A stretch of DNA of 48,973 bases from an uncultured Clostridia bacterium. Its GTDB lineage: Bacteria; Bacillota; Clostridia; Oscillospirales; CAG-272. The position numbers and the translations under genes were made by a program. The notes under the pieces were generated by a model. It was not told the DNA's origin. It made no database searches and saw nothing but the letters and a program-made list of their open reading frames with translations. The stretch is taken from contig CALWJX010000015.1 in assembly GCA_944381085.1 (NCBI GenBank), positions 1 to 48,973 of the forward strand, written 5' to 3'. This document shows, in pieces, positions 18,021-26,243 of this stretch. Numbering within the stretch: the first letter of the stretch is position 1; every line of letters starts with the position of its first letter.

Positions 18021-18083
18021 ATTGTGATATACAGCAAGCTAATAATTTTATTGCACCGTATGCAATACAGCAAATATCACAAT
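18021..18083 (-). ncRNA. Structured leader of the nrdR mRNA (candidate cis-regulatory RNA)
   Basis: ATTGTGATAT (18021-18030) and its perfect reverse complement ATATCACAAT (18074-18083) bracket 43 bases. Inside are two copies of ACAGCAA in direct orientation next to each arm and a small ATTGCA/TGCAAT hairpin. The element lies about 20 bases after the predicted nrdR transcription start. It matches no riboswitch class I know. Confidence 0.4.
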
Positions 18084-18109
18084 ATTTACATGATTACTTA
18101 ACGCCGTAT

Positions 18110-18138
18110 ATTATACCATATTTTTTATAATTTGTAAA
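18110..18138 (-). promoter_or_regulatory. Promoter of nrdR
   Basis: TTTACA (18133-18138) and TATAAT (18110-18115) are 17 bases apart, and TGG before the -10 makes it an extended type. Confidence 0.75.
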
Positions 18139-18221
18139 TACTTGTTTTTAAAGATTCAACTACAAAAAAAGAATAAATAATTTAATTAAAACGCGCGAGG
18201 AGGGATTGCGCCATCCACTGC

Positions 18222-18293
18222 GCCGCCTTTTGAAAAAGGCAGGCGAAAACTTTCCGCCATTCTGACAGTACCGTTGCCTTTGTCAGAAAATTG
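18222..18293. repeat. Dispersed hairpin repeat, family 1, copy B
   Basis: Same element as 3078-3150: the GCCGCCTTTTGAAAAAGGC hairpin, then GGCGAAAAC, TCCG, CTGACAGTA and CCTTTGT. It lies directly past the stop of the regulator gene at 18296. Confidence 0.7.
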
Positions 18294-18295
18294 AA

Positions 18296-19702
18296 TTAAA
18301 TAATTTTATTTAAAATTTTTATTGCCTCCGCAATTTTATTTATGTCTGTTCCCGTATAACTCACTATCACGCAATTTCTGTACCGCTCAAGGTAAGAATA
18401 CATGTAGTCCGAAACAAACGAAAGTCTGAGATCGTTCTCAAGACATTCACCGTATATTTCGGCGTCCGACTTTTTGGTATTCAGTTTTATCAGAAAATGC
18501 GTCCCCGCCGCCTGTTCTATAATCGACATATTGCCGGCATTGTACTTATTTACTGTTTCTATTACTTCTTTTCTCTTTTGTCTGTAATAATTTTTCATCC
18601 GATTGATGTGCTTGTCAAAATATCCTCCGATTATGAATTTAGCAAGAGCATACTGTTCAAAAGATGAGACGGTACAGGAATAAAAAGACATATCCCGAAC
18701 AAATTTCTCCATCAGCTCATCGGGTAGAATCATATAGCTTATACGTATGGAAGGGGATATTGTCTGTGAAAAAGTATTCATATATATAACCCTGCCATAA
18801 CCGTCGATGCTTTTCAACGATGGGATAGGTCTGCCGGAATATCTGAACTCGCTGTCATAATCATCTTCTATAATATACCCGTTATTTTCAAATACATAAT
18901 GCAAAAGCTCTCTGCGACGGCCTACAGGCATAACGATACCTGTAGGATAATGATGTGACGGCGATATATGTATTATGTCCCCCCCTGCCGATTCAAGTTT
19001 TTTCAGCGACATACCGTAACTGTCAACGTCCACGGTATTAAACCTCACTCCGCTTCGTCTGCATATATTTGCGATTTTTTTATATCCGGGATTTTCCATA
19101 GCAAAAATTTTTTCTCTTCCAAGCAGCTGAATGATAAGATTATACAAAAATTCCGTGCCCGCTCCGATAATAATTGATTCCGGATCCGCGGAAATCCCGC
19201 GGGTTCCGTACAGGTTTTTCGCAATCGCCTCCCTCAACTCCAATACTCCGTTAAACGGTATTCGCCTGAGCAGCTTCGCGTCCTGCTCGGACAGCACTTC
19301 TCTCATAAGTTTTGACCACACCGAAAAAGGAAACATGGACGGGTCAGGCGAATTTTGCGATATACTGATTTTTCCGTCCGTGTTTACAGATATAATTTTA
19401 CTTGTTTTCACGGTGTAATTAAATTTATTGTTTTTATTTAAACTGTTTATTGTATTTCCTCCGATATCCGACGCATAATACCCCTTTCTTTCACACGAAG
19501 TTATATATCCCTCGGCTATCAATTGCTCATATGCGTTTTTCACCGTAATAATGCTCACGTGTAAATGTTCCGAAAGACTTCTTTTAGAGGGCAATTTTTC
19601 AAACGGTTTTATTTTTCCCGAACAAATATCATTGCGAATATTTAAATACAAAAATTCATACAAAGGTTTATTTTCTCTTTTTTCCAAATCATAAGTTAAC
19701 AT
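18296..19702 (-). CDS. MocR/PdxR-type GntR regulator with aminotransferase domain
   Basis: A winged-helix GntR domain (about 8-78: IKPFEKLPSKRSLSEHLHVS, then VKNAYEQLIAEGYI) is fused to a class I aminotransferase-like domain (about 110-468). It keeps SPSHHYPTG (247-255) and IIEDDYDSEFRYSG (277-290). The lysine that should hold PLP in the TFSK motif is replaced by Gln313 (NTFSQTISPSIR). The gene is divergent from a pyridoxal kinase at 19996, which suggests control of vitamin B6 salvage as in PdxR. It has its own consensus promoter. Without the lysine it cannot form the usual internal aldimine, so its ligand mode is uncertain. Confidence 0.85.
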   Translation of the reverse strand: MLTYDLEKRENKPLYEFLYLNIRNDICSGKIKPFEKLPSKRSLSEHLHVSIITVKNAYEQLIAEGYITSCERKGYYASDIGGNTINSLNKNNKFNYTVKTSKIISVNTDGKISISQNSPDPSMFPFSVWSKLMREVLSEQDAKLLRRIPFNGVLELREAIAKNLYGTRGISADPESIIIGAGTEFLYNLIIQLLGREKIFAMENPGYKKIANICRRSGVRFNTVDVDSYGMSLKKLESAGGDIIHISPSHHYPTGIVMPVGRRRELLHYVFENNGYIIEDDYDSEFRYSGRPIPSLKSIDGYGRVIYMNTFSQTISPSIRISYMILPDELMEKFVRDMSFYSCTVSSFEQYALAKFIIGGYFDKHINRMKNYYRQKRKEVIETVNKYNAGNMSIIEQAAGTHFLIKLNTKKSDAEIYGECLENDLRLSFVSDYMYSYLERYRNCVIVSYTGTDINKIAEAIKILNKII

Positions 19703-19763
19703 AATATTCCATCTGGTATTATTATTTTTTGTTTTTTTGGATATTTATTTAATATCAAACTGT

Positions 19764-19792
19764 ATTATAATATATTCATGGACAATTGTCAA
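19764..19792 (-). promoter_or_regulatory. Consensus promoter of the MocR-type regulator, with overlapping palindrome
   Basis: TTGACA (19787-19792) and TATAAT (19764-19769) are exactly 17 bases apart on the minus strand. A perfect palindrome GACAATTGTC (19781-19790) overlaps the -35 element and is a candidate autoregulatory or shared operator. The 293-base divergent region shows no equally good promoter for the kinase gene. Confidence 0.75.
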
Positions 19793-19995
19793 TATACAAA
19801 TAAATTTTTTCGGGAATTATCATGAACATTCGTCTCCTAAAATGAACGACCATTATGGAGCAATATTAAAAAACCACTGTTACAGCCGCGCTTCTCTGCG
19901 CGCTTACATGTGCGGGCACTCCGATAAAAGCTATCGAACATTTGGCAGTAACAAAATAAAATATTACATACATACAAATTGAAAGGAAATCTGAC

Positions 19996-20844
19996 ATGAA
20001 AAAAATATTAACAATACAGGATATTTCCTGCATAGGGAAATGCTCTCTCACGGTGGCGCTCCCCATAATATCATCTATGGGAATAGAGACCGCAATATTG
20101 CCGACAGCGGTTTTATCTACGCACACTCAATTCAAGGGATTCACTTTCCATGATCTTACCGGAGAGATCAAACCCATTTGCGAGCATTGGAAATCTCAAA
20201 AAATCGAATTTGACGCAATATATACCGGATATCTGGGCTCATTCGAACAGATAAATCTTGTAAGCGGCATATTTGATGATTTCGGAAAAAACATTCTGAA
20301 ATTCGTAGACCCCGCAATGGGAGACAACGGGGTGCTTTATACGGGATTTGACCGCGCTTTCGCCCACGAAATGGCAAAGCTGTGCGCCAAAGCGGATATT
20401 ATAGTTCCGAATCTCACCGAGGCATGCTTCATGCTTGATATCCCTTATATCGACGAAGGATACAGCGAGGATTATGTAAAAGACGTCCTTATAAAGCTTA
20501 TCGGACTTGGCTGTAAAAAGGCGGTCCTCACCGGAATATGCCTGACCCCCGGCAAGCTCGGCATATACGGCTACAACAGTGAAAATAATGAATTTTTCTC
20601 ATATGAAAATGACTTTGTCGGAGGAAAATACCACGGAACGGGAGACATCTATTCCTCTGTGTGCGTGGGCGCCCTTCTGAACGGAATGAATCTCCGGAAA
20701 GCGTCGGCATTAGCGGCGGACTTTGTATGCGAAAGCATATCGGCGACCGTTAACGACGAAAATCCCATAACATACGGCGTGCACTTTGAAAAAGCCATTC
20801 CGGGACTGTGCGAAAGGCTTGCGGCATTCAAATCGGGAAATTAA
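19996..20844 (+). CDS. pdxK: Pyridoxal/pyridoxamine kinase
   Basis: Ribokinase-superfamily kinase that phosphorylates B6 vitamers to give PLP or PMP. The 282-residue protein begins KKILTIQDISCIGKCSL, which matches the N-terminal block of PdxK/PdxY. It has the central DPAMGDNG segment (about 110-117), IIVPNLTEACFML, and the anion-hole and catalytic GTGDIYSS motif (about 215-222) with the catalytic Asp. The ATG has AAAGGAAA seven bases upstream. It is transcribed away from the MocR-type regulator. Whether its main substrate is pyridoxal or pyridoxamine cannot be told. Confidence 0.92.
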   Translation: MKKILTIQDISCIGKCSLTVALPIISSMGIETAILPTAVLSTHTQFKGFTFHDLTGEIKPICEHWKSQKIEFDAIYTGYLGSFEQINLVSGIFDDFGKNILKFVDPAMGDNGVLYTGFDRAFAHEMAKLCAKADIIVPNLTEACFMLDIPYIDEGYSEDYVKDVLIKLIGLGCKKAVLTGICLTPGKLGIYGYNSENNEFFSYENDFVGGKYHGTGDIYSSVCVGALLNGMNLRKASALAADFVCESISATVNDENPITYGVHFEKAIPGLCERLAAFKSGN

Positions 20845-20975
20845 AAGGCTCTTTTACTCACAAAAAGCAAAATCGCTGTTCCGGCAATCTGTATAATTAT
20901 TCTTACGGAATATACATACTTAAAATATAGTCCTGATGACATACCCGCCGAGTGTTTCGGAGTTTAAGTTTTATA

Positions 20976-21036
20976 TGAGGGGCTAAGCCCGGTCATTCAG
21001 CAATATCTGTGGGATATGTATATCCCCTACCGAAAA
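20976..21036. repeat. Dispersed repeat, family 2, copy B
   Basis: GAGGGGCTAAGCCC, GGTCATTCAGC, then TGTATATCCCC and ACCGAAAA in the same order and spacing style as 8316-8366. It contains its own GGGGCTAAGCCC partial palindrome. It lies between pdxK and the terminator. Confidence 0.6.
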
Positions 21037-21038
21037 AA

Positions 21039-21068
21039 ATCTCCTGTCACCAAACCATGACAGGAGAT
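21039..21068. terminator. Bidirectional terminator between pdxK and tRNA-Thr
   Basis: ATCTCCTGTCA and TGACAGGAGAT form a perfect 11-base stem with an eight-base loop. A run of A precedes it and a run of T follows it, so it can end both pdxK and the tRNA transcript. Confidence 0.9.
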
Positions 21069-21075
21069 TTTTAAT

Positions 21076-21151
21076 TGGAGCTGGTGATGCGGCTCGAACG
21101 CACGACCTGCTGATTACGAATCAGCTGCACTACCGACTGTGCTACACCAGC
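21076..21151 (-). tRNA. tRNA-Thr, anticodon CGT
   Basis: 76 bases that fold into a full cloverleaf: acceptor GCTGGTG/CACCAGC, D arm GCAC/GTGC, anticodon stem GCTGA/TCAGC with loop TTCGTAA (anticodon CGT, reads ACG), five-base variable loop AGGTC, T arm GTGCG/CGCAT with loop TTCGAGC, discriminator T, and an encoded CCA. It lies directly downstream of the structured repeat array on the same strand and just before the terminator. Confidence 0.97.
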
Positions 21152-21239
21152 ATTTTAAAATTTAAATATAAAGAAACCGATTTACAGTACACAAAACCGC
21201 CGGTTTCATCGCCTTAATTGATTCAAGACGTAAAAACAT

Positions 21240-21765
21240 ATGATACAAATTGTCCCTGCGCTGCGCAAGACCGCGATTTGCAGTACACTCTTCTTTTTTA
21301 CCGATTTCTTCACACTGCTCTCGTTGATTAAATTATAAACCGGACAGTTTTTCATCAGAAAAACAGCGGCATACAGCTTCGCTGTATGCAAATACAACAA
21401 GTTAGAGTATATTTGACCGATCTCTTCACGCTGTATCATTTTGCGGATTCAACTCGGACAGTTTTTCGCCAGAAAAACTGCAGTATACAGCGAAGCTGTA
21501 TGCAAATACAGCAAGTTAAAGTATATTTGACCGATCTCTTCACGCTGTATCATTTTGCGGATTCAACTCGGACAGTTTTTCGCCAGAAAAACTGCAGTAT
21601 ACAGCGAAGCTGTATGCAAATACAGCAAGTTAAAGTATATTTGTCCGATCGCTTCACGCTGTATCATTTTGCGGATTCAACTCGGACAGTTTCGCATTAG
21701 CGAAACTGCTGTATGCAGTACATGTCCTTTTTTAACCGATTTCTTCACACTGCATACATTATATC
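21240..21765 (-). repeat. Array of structured ~114-bp repeats with a promoter-like head
   Basis: Three near-identical units start at 21381, 21495 and 21609 (period 114), and more diverged units flank them on both sides. Each unit has two hairpins: a nine-base stem CAGTTTTTC/GAAAAACTG (for example 21459-21480) and GTATACAGC/GCTGTATGC around GAA (21483-21503). On the minus strand the array opens with GATATAATGTATGCAG (TATAAT at 21758-21763), nearly the same as the head of the array at 48771. Units share a conserved GTGAAG-ATCGG segment. Open frames through it arise because 114 is a multiple of three. This fills most of the 722-base gap between tRNA-Thr and rarA. Confidence 0.85.
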
Positions 21766-21807
21766 ATAATTTTTCAAAAAATGCAATACCTTTTTTAAAA
21801 ATAAATA

Positions 21808-21849
21808 AGGCGCAAATAACCGAGTCTGAATATCGAATAAATGCGCCCT
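21808..21849 (-). terminator. Terminator after rarA
   Basis: On the minus strand AGGGCGCA and TGCGCCT pair around a 27-base loop and are followed by TATTTATTTTT. It lies 25 bases past the rarA stop. Confidence 0.7.
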
Positions 21850-21873
21850 GAAAAAGCATAAAAAATTATATTC

Positions 21874-23091
21874 CTATATTTCTTTGATTTTTTTCCAATA
21901 TTCCTCAGCCGCGCTCTCGGTTTTGTTTTTACCGAAGCTGTAGTACTTTCTGTCCTTTAAATCATTAGGAAGATATTGCTGTTTTACATAATGATTCTCA
22001 TAATCGTGAGGGTATATGTACCCTTTGAACAGCGGACTTTGCAGATGCACCGGAATATCGACTCCCAATCCCGCCGAAACATCCTCAAACGCCGCGTTTA
22101 CCGCGGCATACGCGGAATTTGACTTCGGAGCGGTGGCAAGCAAAATGGCGGCATTGGCAAGCGGTATTCTTGCCTCCGGCATTCCAAGCTCCTTAGCCGA
22201 CTCGCAACACGCCCTGACAATTGCCGCCGCCTGAGGGTACGCCAGACCCACATCCTCGGACGCGATGACCTGCAGTCTTCTGCAAACCGAAATCAGATCT
22301 CCCGTAGAAAGCATCTTGGCTATGTAAAACACCGCCGCGTCCGGGTCGGATCCCCTTATCGACTTTTGCAGACACCCCAGCATATCATAATGCACGTCGT
22401 CATTGAAATTGCCAACGCCATATGAAAACTGCATGGCGTCGTCAACTGTAATTTCACCGTCCGCCGAAAAGTACGCGTTTTCAAAAAGTCCTATCGCCCT
22501 TCTGACGTCTCCTCCGGCAAGCTTTGCAATCTTCCGCGCGTCTTCGACGCTGACGGTTTTGGTCTGCGAGCTTTCCTTGTTGAGATAATCAAGCGCGCGG
22601 AACAGCATTTTCGCGCATTCCTCCGCCTCCACCGGTCTGAACTCAAAAAGAGAGGAACGTGATATAATCGCGTTATATATATAAAAATGAGGATTTTCGG
22701 TGGTTGAGGCGATGAGCGTGACTCTGCCGTCCTCGATATATTCAAGCAAAGCCTGCTGTTGCTTTCGGTTGAAATACTGAATCTCATCTATGTACAAAAG
22801 TATGCCGTTTGCCCCAAAAAGATTGGACGAGCTTGCAAGCACCTCTTTCACATCGGACATGGAGGCACTTGTGGCGTTAAATCTGTGAAAGGACATATCC
22901 GACATATGAGCAATGACAGAGGCGGCAGTCGTTTTGCCGGTTCCGGGAGGACCGAAAAAAATCATATTGGTTATGCGTCCGCTCATAAGCATACGCCTGA
23001 TAATTCCCTTTTGCCCGAACAAATGCTTTTGTCCTACTATTTCATCCATTGTTTCGGGTCTTAAAATATCGGCAAGCTGCGCGTTTTTCAT
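21874..23091 (-). CDS. rarA: Replication-associated recombination ATPase RarA (MgsA)
   Basis: AAA+ clamp-loader-like ATPase acting at stalled or gapped replication forks. With the start at 23091 it is 405 residues. Walker A GPPGTGKT is at 47-54, Walker B LLYIDEIQ at 98-105 (the family usually has DEIH), sensor 1 STTENP at 129-134 and ISRSSLFE at 143-150. The C-terminal half carries the tetramerisation domain with YPHDYENHYVKQQYLP. The frame opens at a TTG at 23124, but that lies at the predicted transcription start. The ATG at 23091 has AAAGG nine bases upstream. Confidence 0.95.
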   Translation of the reverse strand: MKNAQLADILRPETMDEIVGQKHLFGQKGIIRRMLMSGRITNMIFFGPPGTGKTTAASVIAHMSDMSFHRFNATSASMSDVKEVLASSSNLFGANGILLYIDEIQYFNRKQQQALLEYIEDGRVTLIASTTENPHFYIYNAIISRSSLFEFRPVEAEECAKMLFRALDYLNKESSQTKTVSVEDARKIAKLAGGDVRRAIGLFENAYFSADGEITVDDAMQFSYGVGNFNDDVHYDMLGCLQKSIRGSDPDAAVFYIAKMLSTGDLISVCRRLQVIASEDVGLAYPQAAAIVRACCESAKELGMPEARIPLANAAILLATAPKSNSAYAAVNAAFEDVSAGLGVDIPVHLQSPLFKGYIYPHDYENHYVKQQYLPNDLKDRKYYSFGKNKTESAAEEYWKKIKEI

Positions 23092-23129
23092 CTTCTCATA
23101 CCTTTCAGAAAATACTTTTGACAAATTTA

Positions 23130-23158
23130 ATTATAACTCAATAGCGTTTTTTTGTCAA
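23130..23158 (-). promoter_or_regulatory. Promoter of rarA
   Basis: Perfect TTGACA (23153-23158) and TATAAT (23130-23135), 17 bases apart on the minus strand. Transcription should begin near 23123, which rules out a start codon at 23124. Confidence 0.85.
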
Positions 23159-23327
23159 CACATAAAAAGCCGGAATTAACATATAACAATCAAAATTAAA
23201 CCTGCCGTGTCGCAAGCCGGCTGCCTCCCGCAACCAAATATTGAATATAGGACGAAAACTATATGATTTTGTTTCATTGCCATTAACAAAAAAACAAATT
23301 TACCCTATATATTTATACATTTTGTTG

Positions 23328-23336
23328 TGGTATAAT
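23328..23336 (+). promoter_or_regulatory. Extended -10 promoter of the corrinoid operon
   Basis: TGGTATAAT reads toward the operon, with no clear -35. The leader of about 100 bases has a small GCCGCG/CGCGGC hairpin near 23380-23396. I see no cobalamin riboswitch in it. The remaining bases between here and rarA are unremarkable. Confidence 0.5.
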
Positions 23337-23441
23337 TGTGTAAAGTATATGGAAGACGTATACATCGCATAAAATGCCGCGCGCTTTCGCGGCAATGTTA
23401 TACATAAACAAACGAAACCAAGGAAATCAAGGAGATTTACC

Positions 23442-24560
23442 ATGACGAACAGAGAGCGCATAATGAACATTCTGCATTTCAAAGATGCAGACCGATTGCC
23501 CGCGGTTCATTTCGGCTATTGGGGCGAACTTCTGCTTGAGTGGGCGGAACAGGGCAAAATATCAAAAGATCTCGCCATAGGAAATTATGACGGAAGTGAA
23601 AAAGAAATCGAGCTTGACCGCATTATCGGCTGGGACTGCAACTGGAGCCGTCCCGTCGGATACAACAACGGCTTGTTCCCGCCGTTTGAGCATAAGGTGC
23701 TCGAAGTTCTTCCGGACGGAAGTCAGCGTGTCCAAAGTCCTGACGGTCTGATAGAAAGAATAAAACCCGGCACCGTATCGATTCCCTCGGAAGACGATTA
23801 TCTGCTCAAGGACCGCGAGGCGTTTGAGACGCTTTACAAGCCCAAAATGCAGTTTTTCCCTGAAAGAATAGACCTTGAATATTTCCGCAACTTCAACAAT
23901 ACCCGTCCGCAGGATGTCGCGGTCGGACTTGCGGTCGGAAGCGTGCTCGGAAACATCAGAAATATGACCTCCGTTGTGGGAATGAGTTATCTGATATATG
24001 ATGAAGACGAGGATCTGTTCGCGGATATTGTAGACACCTATGCGGATATGCAGTACAAATGCCTTGAGGCAGTGCTTCAGACCGGCGCGAAGTTCGATTT
24101 TGCGCACTATTGGGAGGATATCTGCTTCAAAAACGGTCCGCTGATCTCCCCCGAGCTGTTTGAAAAATACTGTGCGAAACACTATAAAAAGCGCAACGAC
24201 CTTTGCCACAAGTACGGAATCGACATCATCTCGCTCGACTGTGACGGAGTCGTTGAAAAGCTTCTTCCCACATGGTTCAACAACGGTGTAAATACAATGT
24301 TCCCGATAGAAGTCGGCGTATGGGGAGACCAGTTTGAACCGGCAAGGAAAAAGTTCGGCAACGGTCTGCTCGGAGTCGGAGGTATGGATAAAACCGCGCT
24401 GCGTAAGGACAAAGCGGCAGTTGACGCGGAAATCGAACGTATGAAAAGATTGGTTTCTCTCGGAGGATTCATTCCCTGCCCCGACCACCGTCTGATGCCC
24501 GGCACAAAATTTGAACTTGTACAGTATTACGCCGAAGAAATAAAGAAAATAAGAATCTGA
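23442..24560 (+). CDS. UroD-fold methyltransferase, probably corrinoid-dependent
   Basis: A uroporphyrinogen-decarboxylase-fold protein of 372 residues, beginning TNRERIMNILHFKDADRLP as in many methyltransferase relatives of UroD. Co-location with corrinoid proteins and an activator makes a role in transferring a methyl group from an O-, N- or S-methyl substrate to Co(I) corrinoid likely, but the substrate cannot be read. The usual His-X-Cys zinc pair is not present. At the expected place it has DCDG (Cys267), and later PCPDH (Cys346, His349). It could bind zinc differently. ATG start with AAGGAG seven bases upstream. The next gene follows after 17 bases. Confidence 0.8.
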   Translation: MTNRERIMNILHFKDADRLPAVHFGYWGELLLEWAEQGKISKDLAIGNYDGSEKEIELDRIIGWDCNWSRPVGYNNGLFPPFEHKVLEVLPDGSQRVQSPDGLIERIKPGTVSIPSEDDYLLKDREAFETLYKPKMQFFPERIDLEYFRNFNNTRPQDVAVGLAVGSVLGNIRNMTSVVGMSYLIYDEDEDLFADIVDTYADMQYKCLEAVLQTGAKFDFAHYWEDICFKNGPLISPELFEKYCAKHYKKRNDLCHKYGIDIISLDCDGVVEKLLPTWFNNGVNTMFPIEVGVWGDQFEPARKKFGNGLLGVGGMDKTALRKDKAAVDAEIERMKRLVSLGGFIPCPDHRLMPGTKFELVQYYAEEIKKIRI

Positions 24561-24577
24561 CCGGCAAAGGAGTCATC

Positions 24578-26146
24578 ATGCCACAGGACGCGGAAAGCAC
24601 CTTGCACAATGAAAACGGCACTTCCAAAAAGCCTGCGCTTTTTCAGAATACCTCCGTCTGCGACTGCGTTTACAGTCCGGAGTTGTCATATTCGCAGCTT
24701 CGGGTAAATGAATTTGTGGAAATCACTCTTGTCACGGAGGGAAACGGGATACACCGTATTCTCAACAGCACGTCCGAATGTCGGGCGGGAGATTTATATA
24801 TTATAAGCGGCGGCGTTTCACACGGATATTTTGCCAAAAGCGCCACCGAACGTCCGACTGTGTTATCGCTTTGCTTCGACGAGAAATTCTGGCTTGAGGG
24901 TATCTGGTCTGACTTTGACAGCCCGCACTTCTGCTACGGGGTATTCAAAAACAAAGCCCCTGTTTCATATGCCGTTTTGAATTCCCAGGCTCTAAATGAA
25001 GTCAAAAATATTTACAGATTGATAGAAAACGAAGTAACGCATAAAAAACTCGAATGGGAAGAGGCGGTACGCGCGTATCTGACCTTACTGCTCATAACTG
25101 TCGGCCGGTATATCAGTATGGAAGACACTGTTCAGCCTATACATATACACCCAAAAGATTGGGTCACGGTCTCCGCCGCAATGCGGGAGGCGCTTGAACG
25201 CTGCGGCGACGGCAACATGACTCTGGAATCTATTGCCGCGTCTTTGTATGTAAGTAAATCGCACTTAAGCAGGCTTTTTCAGAAAGCGGTGGGCGAGTCT
25301 TTTTTAGACTATGTCCGAAGCATTCGGATAAGCCGTGCGTGCAGTCTGCTTCGCAACACCTCGCTTACAAATCAGGAAATTGTAAATAAATGCGGCATGA
25401 AAGACGTTCCGACGTTTTACCGGACTTTCAAAGCAACCATGGGAATGACGCCTTACCAATACCGAATTTCAAACAGGATATTCAAAAACCGGAAAAATGT
25501 AAAATCCGGCACGGAAATTCTCTCGGATATTTCGGAAAATCTGCAATCCGGCAAAATCAAAGAGGTTGAATCTCTTGTAAAAGACGCGTTATCAAGTTCA
25601 ATACCGCCGGCGCGCATCTTAAACGACGGGCTTTTGAGCGGAATGAACCTCTTGGGTGAAAAATTCAAAAACAACGAGGTGTATGTCTCGCAGGTACTCG
25701 CGGCGGCGCGCGCCATGAATACCGGCATGGCAATTCTCAAGCCGTACCTTGCCGAAAAAGACACCGCGTACAAAGGGCGGGTCTGTATCGGCACGGTAGA
25801 GGGCGATTTGCACGACATCGGTAAAAATCTCGTCAAGATGATGATGGAATGCAAAGGTCTTGAGGTCATTGACCTTGGCACCGACGTCTCCCCCGAAGCT
25901 TTCGTAAACGCCGCGATCGAGAAAAACTGCCGTATAATCTGCTGTTCCGCGCTGCTCACAACCACTATGGACGTAATGGAAGAAGTGGTAAAATGCGCCG
26001 AAAAAGCAGGAATACGCGACAAAGTAAAGATAATGGTCGGAGGCGCGCCCGTAACTCAGGAATTCTGCGACAAAATAGGGGCTGACTGCTACACCTCCGA
26101 CGCCGCGAGCGCCGCTGACGCCGCGGTTGAACTTTGTAAAGTATAA
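24578..26146 (+). CDS. AraC-type regulator fused to a corrinoid-binding domain
   Basis: 522 residues with three parts. Residues 1-150 are a cupin-like sensor region of AraC regulators (RVNEFVEITLVTEGNGIHRI, AGDLYIISGGVSHGY). Residues 195-300 are an AraC DNA-binding domain with two helix-turn-helix units (LESIAASLYVSKSHLSRLFQ; QEIVNKCGMKDVPTFYRTFK). Residues 310-522 are a complete corrinoid protein: a helical cap (about 312-392) and a B12-binding Rossmann domain with D410-L-H412-D-I-G415, S457-A-L and GGAPVT (488-493). The fused part is about 93% identical over its last 121 residues to the free corrinoid protein that follows. I infer a one-component regulator that reads the state of the cofactor or of the pathway. 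Confidence 0.9.
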   Translation: MPQDAESTLHNENGTSKKPALFQNTSVCDCVYSPELSYSQLRVNEFVEITLVTEGNGIHRILNSTSECRAGDLYIISGGVSHGYFAKSATERPTVLSLCFDEKFWLEGIWSDFDSPHFCYGVFKNKAPVSYAVLNSQALNEVKNIYRLIENEVTHKKLEWEEAVRAYLTLLLITVGRYISMEDTVQPIHIHPKDWVTVSAAMREALERCGDGNMTLESIAASLYVSKSHLSRLFQKAVGESFLDYVRSIRISRACSLLRNTSLTNQEIVNKCGMKDVPTFYRTFKATMGMTPYQYRISNRIFKNRKNVKSGTEILSDISENLQSGKIKEVESLVKDALSSSIPPARILNDGLLSGMNLLGEKFKNNEVYVSQVLAAARAMNTGMAILKPYLAEKDTAYKGRVCIGTVEGDLHDIGKNLVKMMMECKGLEVIDLGTDVSPEAFVNAAIEKNCRIICCSALLTTTMDVMEEVVKCAEKAGIRDKVKIMVGGAPVTQEFCDKIGADCYTSDAASAADAAVELCKV

Positions 26147-26243
26147 GCTTTTATCGTTAAATTCAACTTTTTATCCGCAATCATAATAATATAATAACAT
26201 ACCATAATTTTCAAACAAAAACATAATAAAGGAGTATTTAATC

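Noticed and set aside
21386..21700. 104-residue protein made of three 38-residue repeats
   Set aside because: It exists only because the 114-bp DNA unit is divisible by three. The same family at 48782 has 95-bp units, and there is no ribosome site.
21381..21722. CRISPR array
   Set aside because: The units are 114 bp and nearly identical end to end, with no short repeat and variable spacer pattern, and no cas genes are present.
23337..23441. Possible cobalamin riboswitch before the corrinoid operon
   Set aside because: Only about 100 bases with one small GC hairpin. The conserved B12-box and core of known cobalamin riboswitches are not visible.
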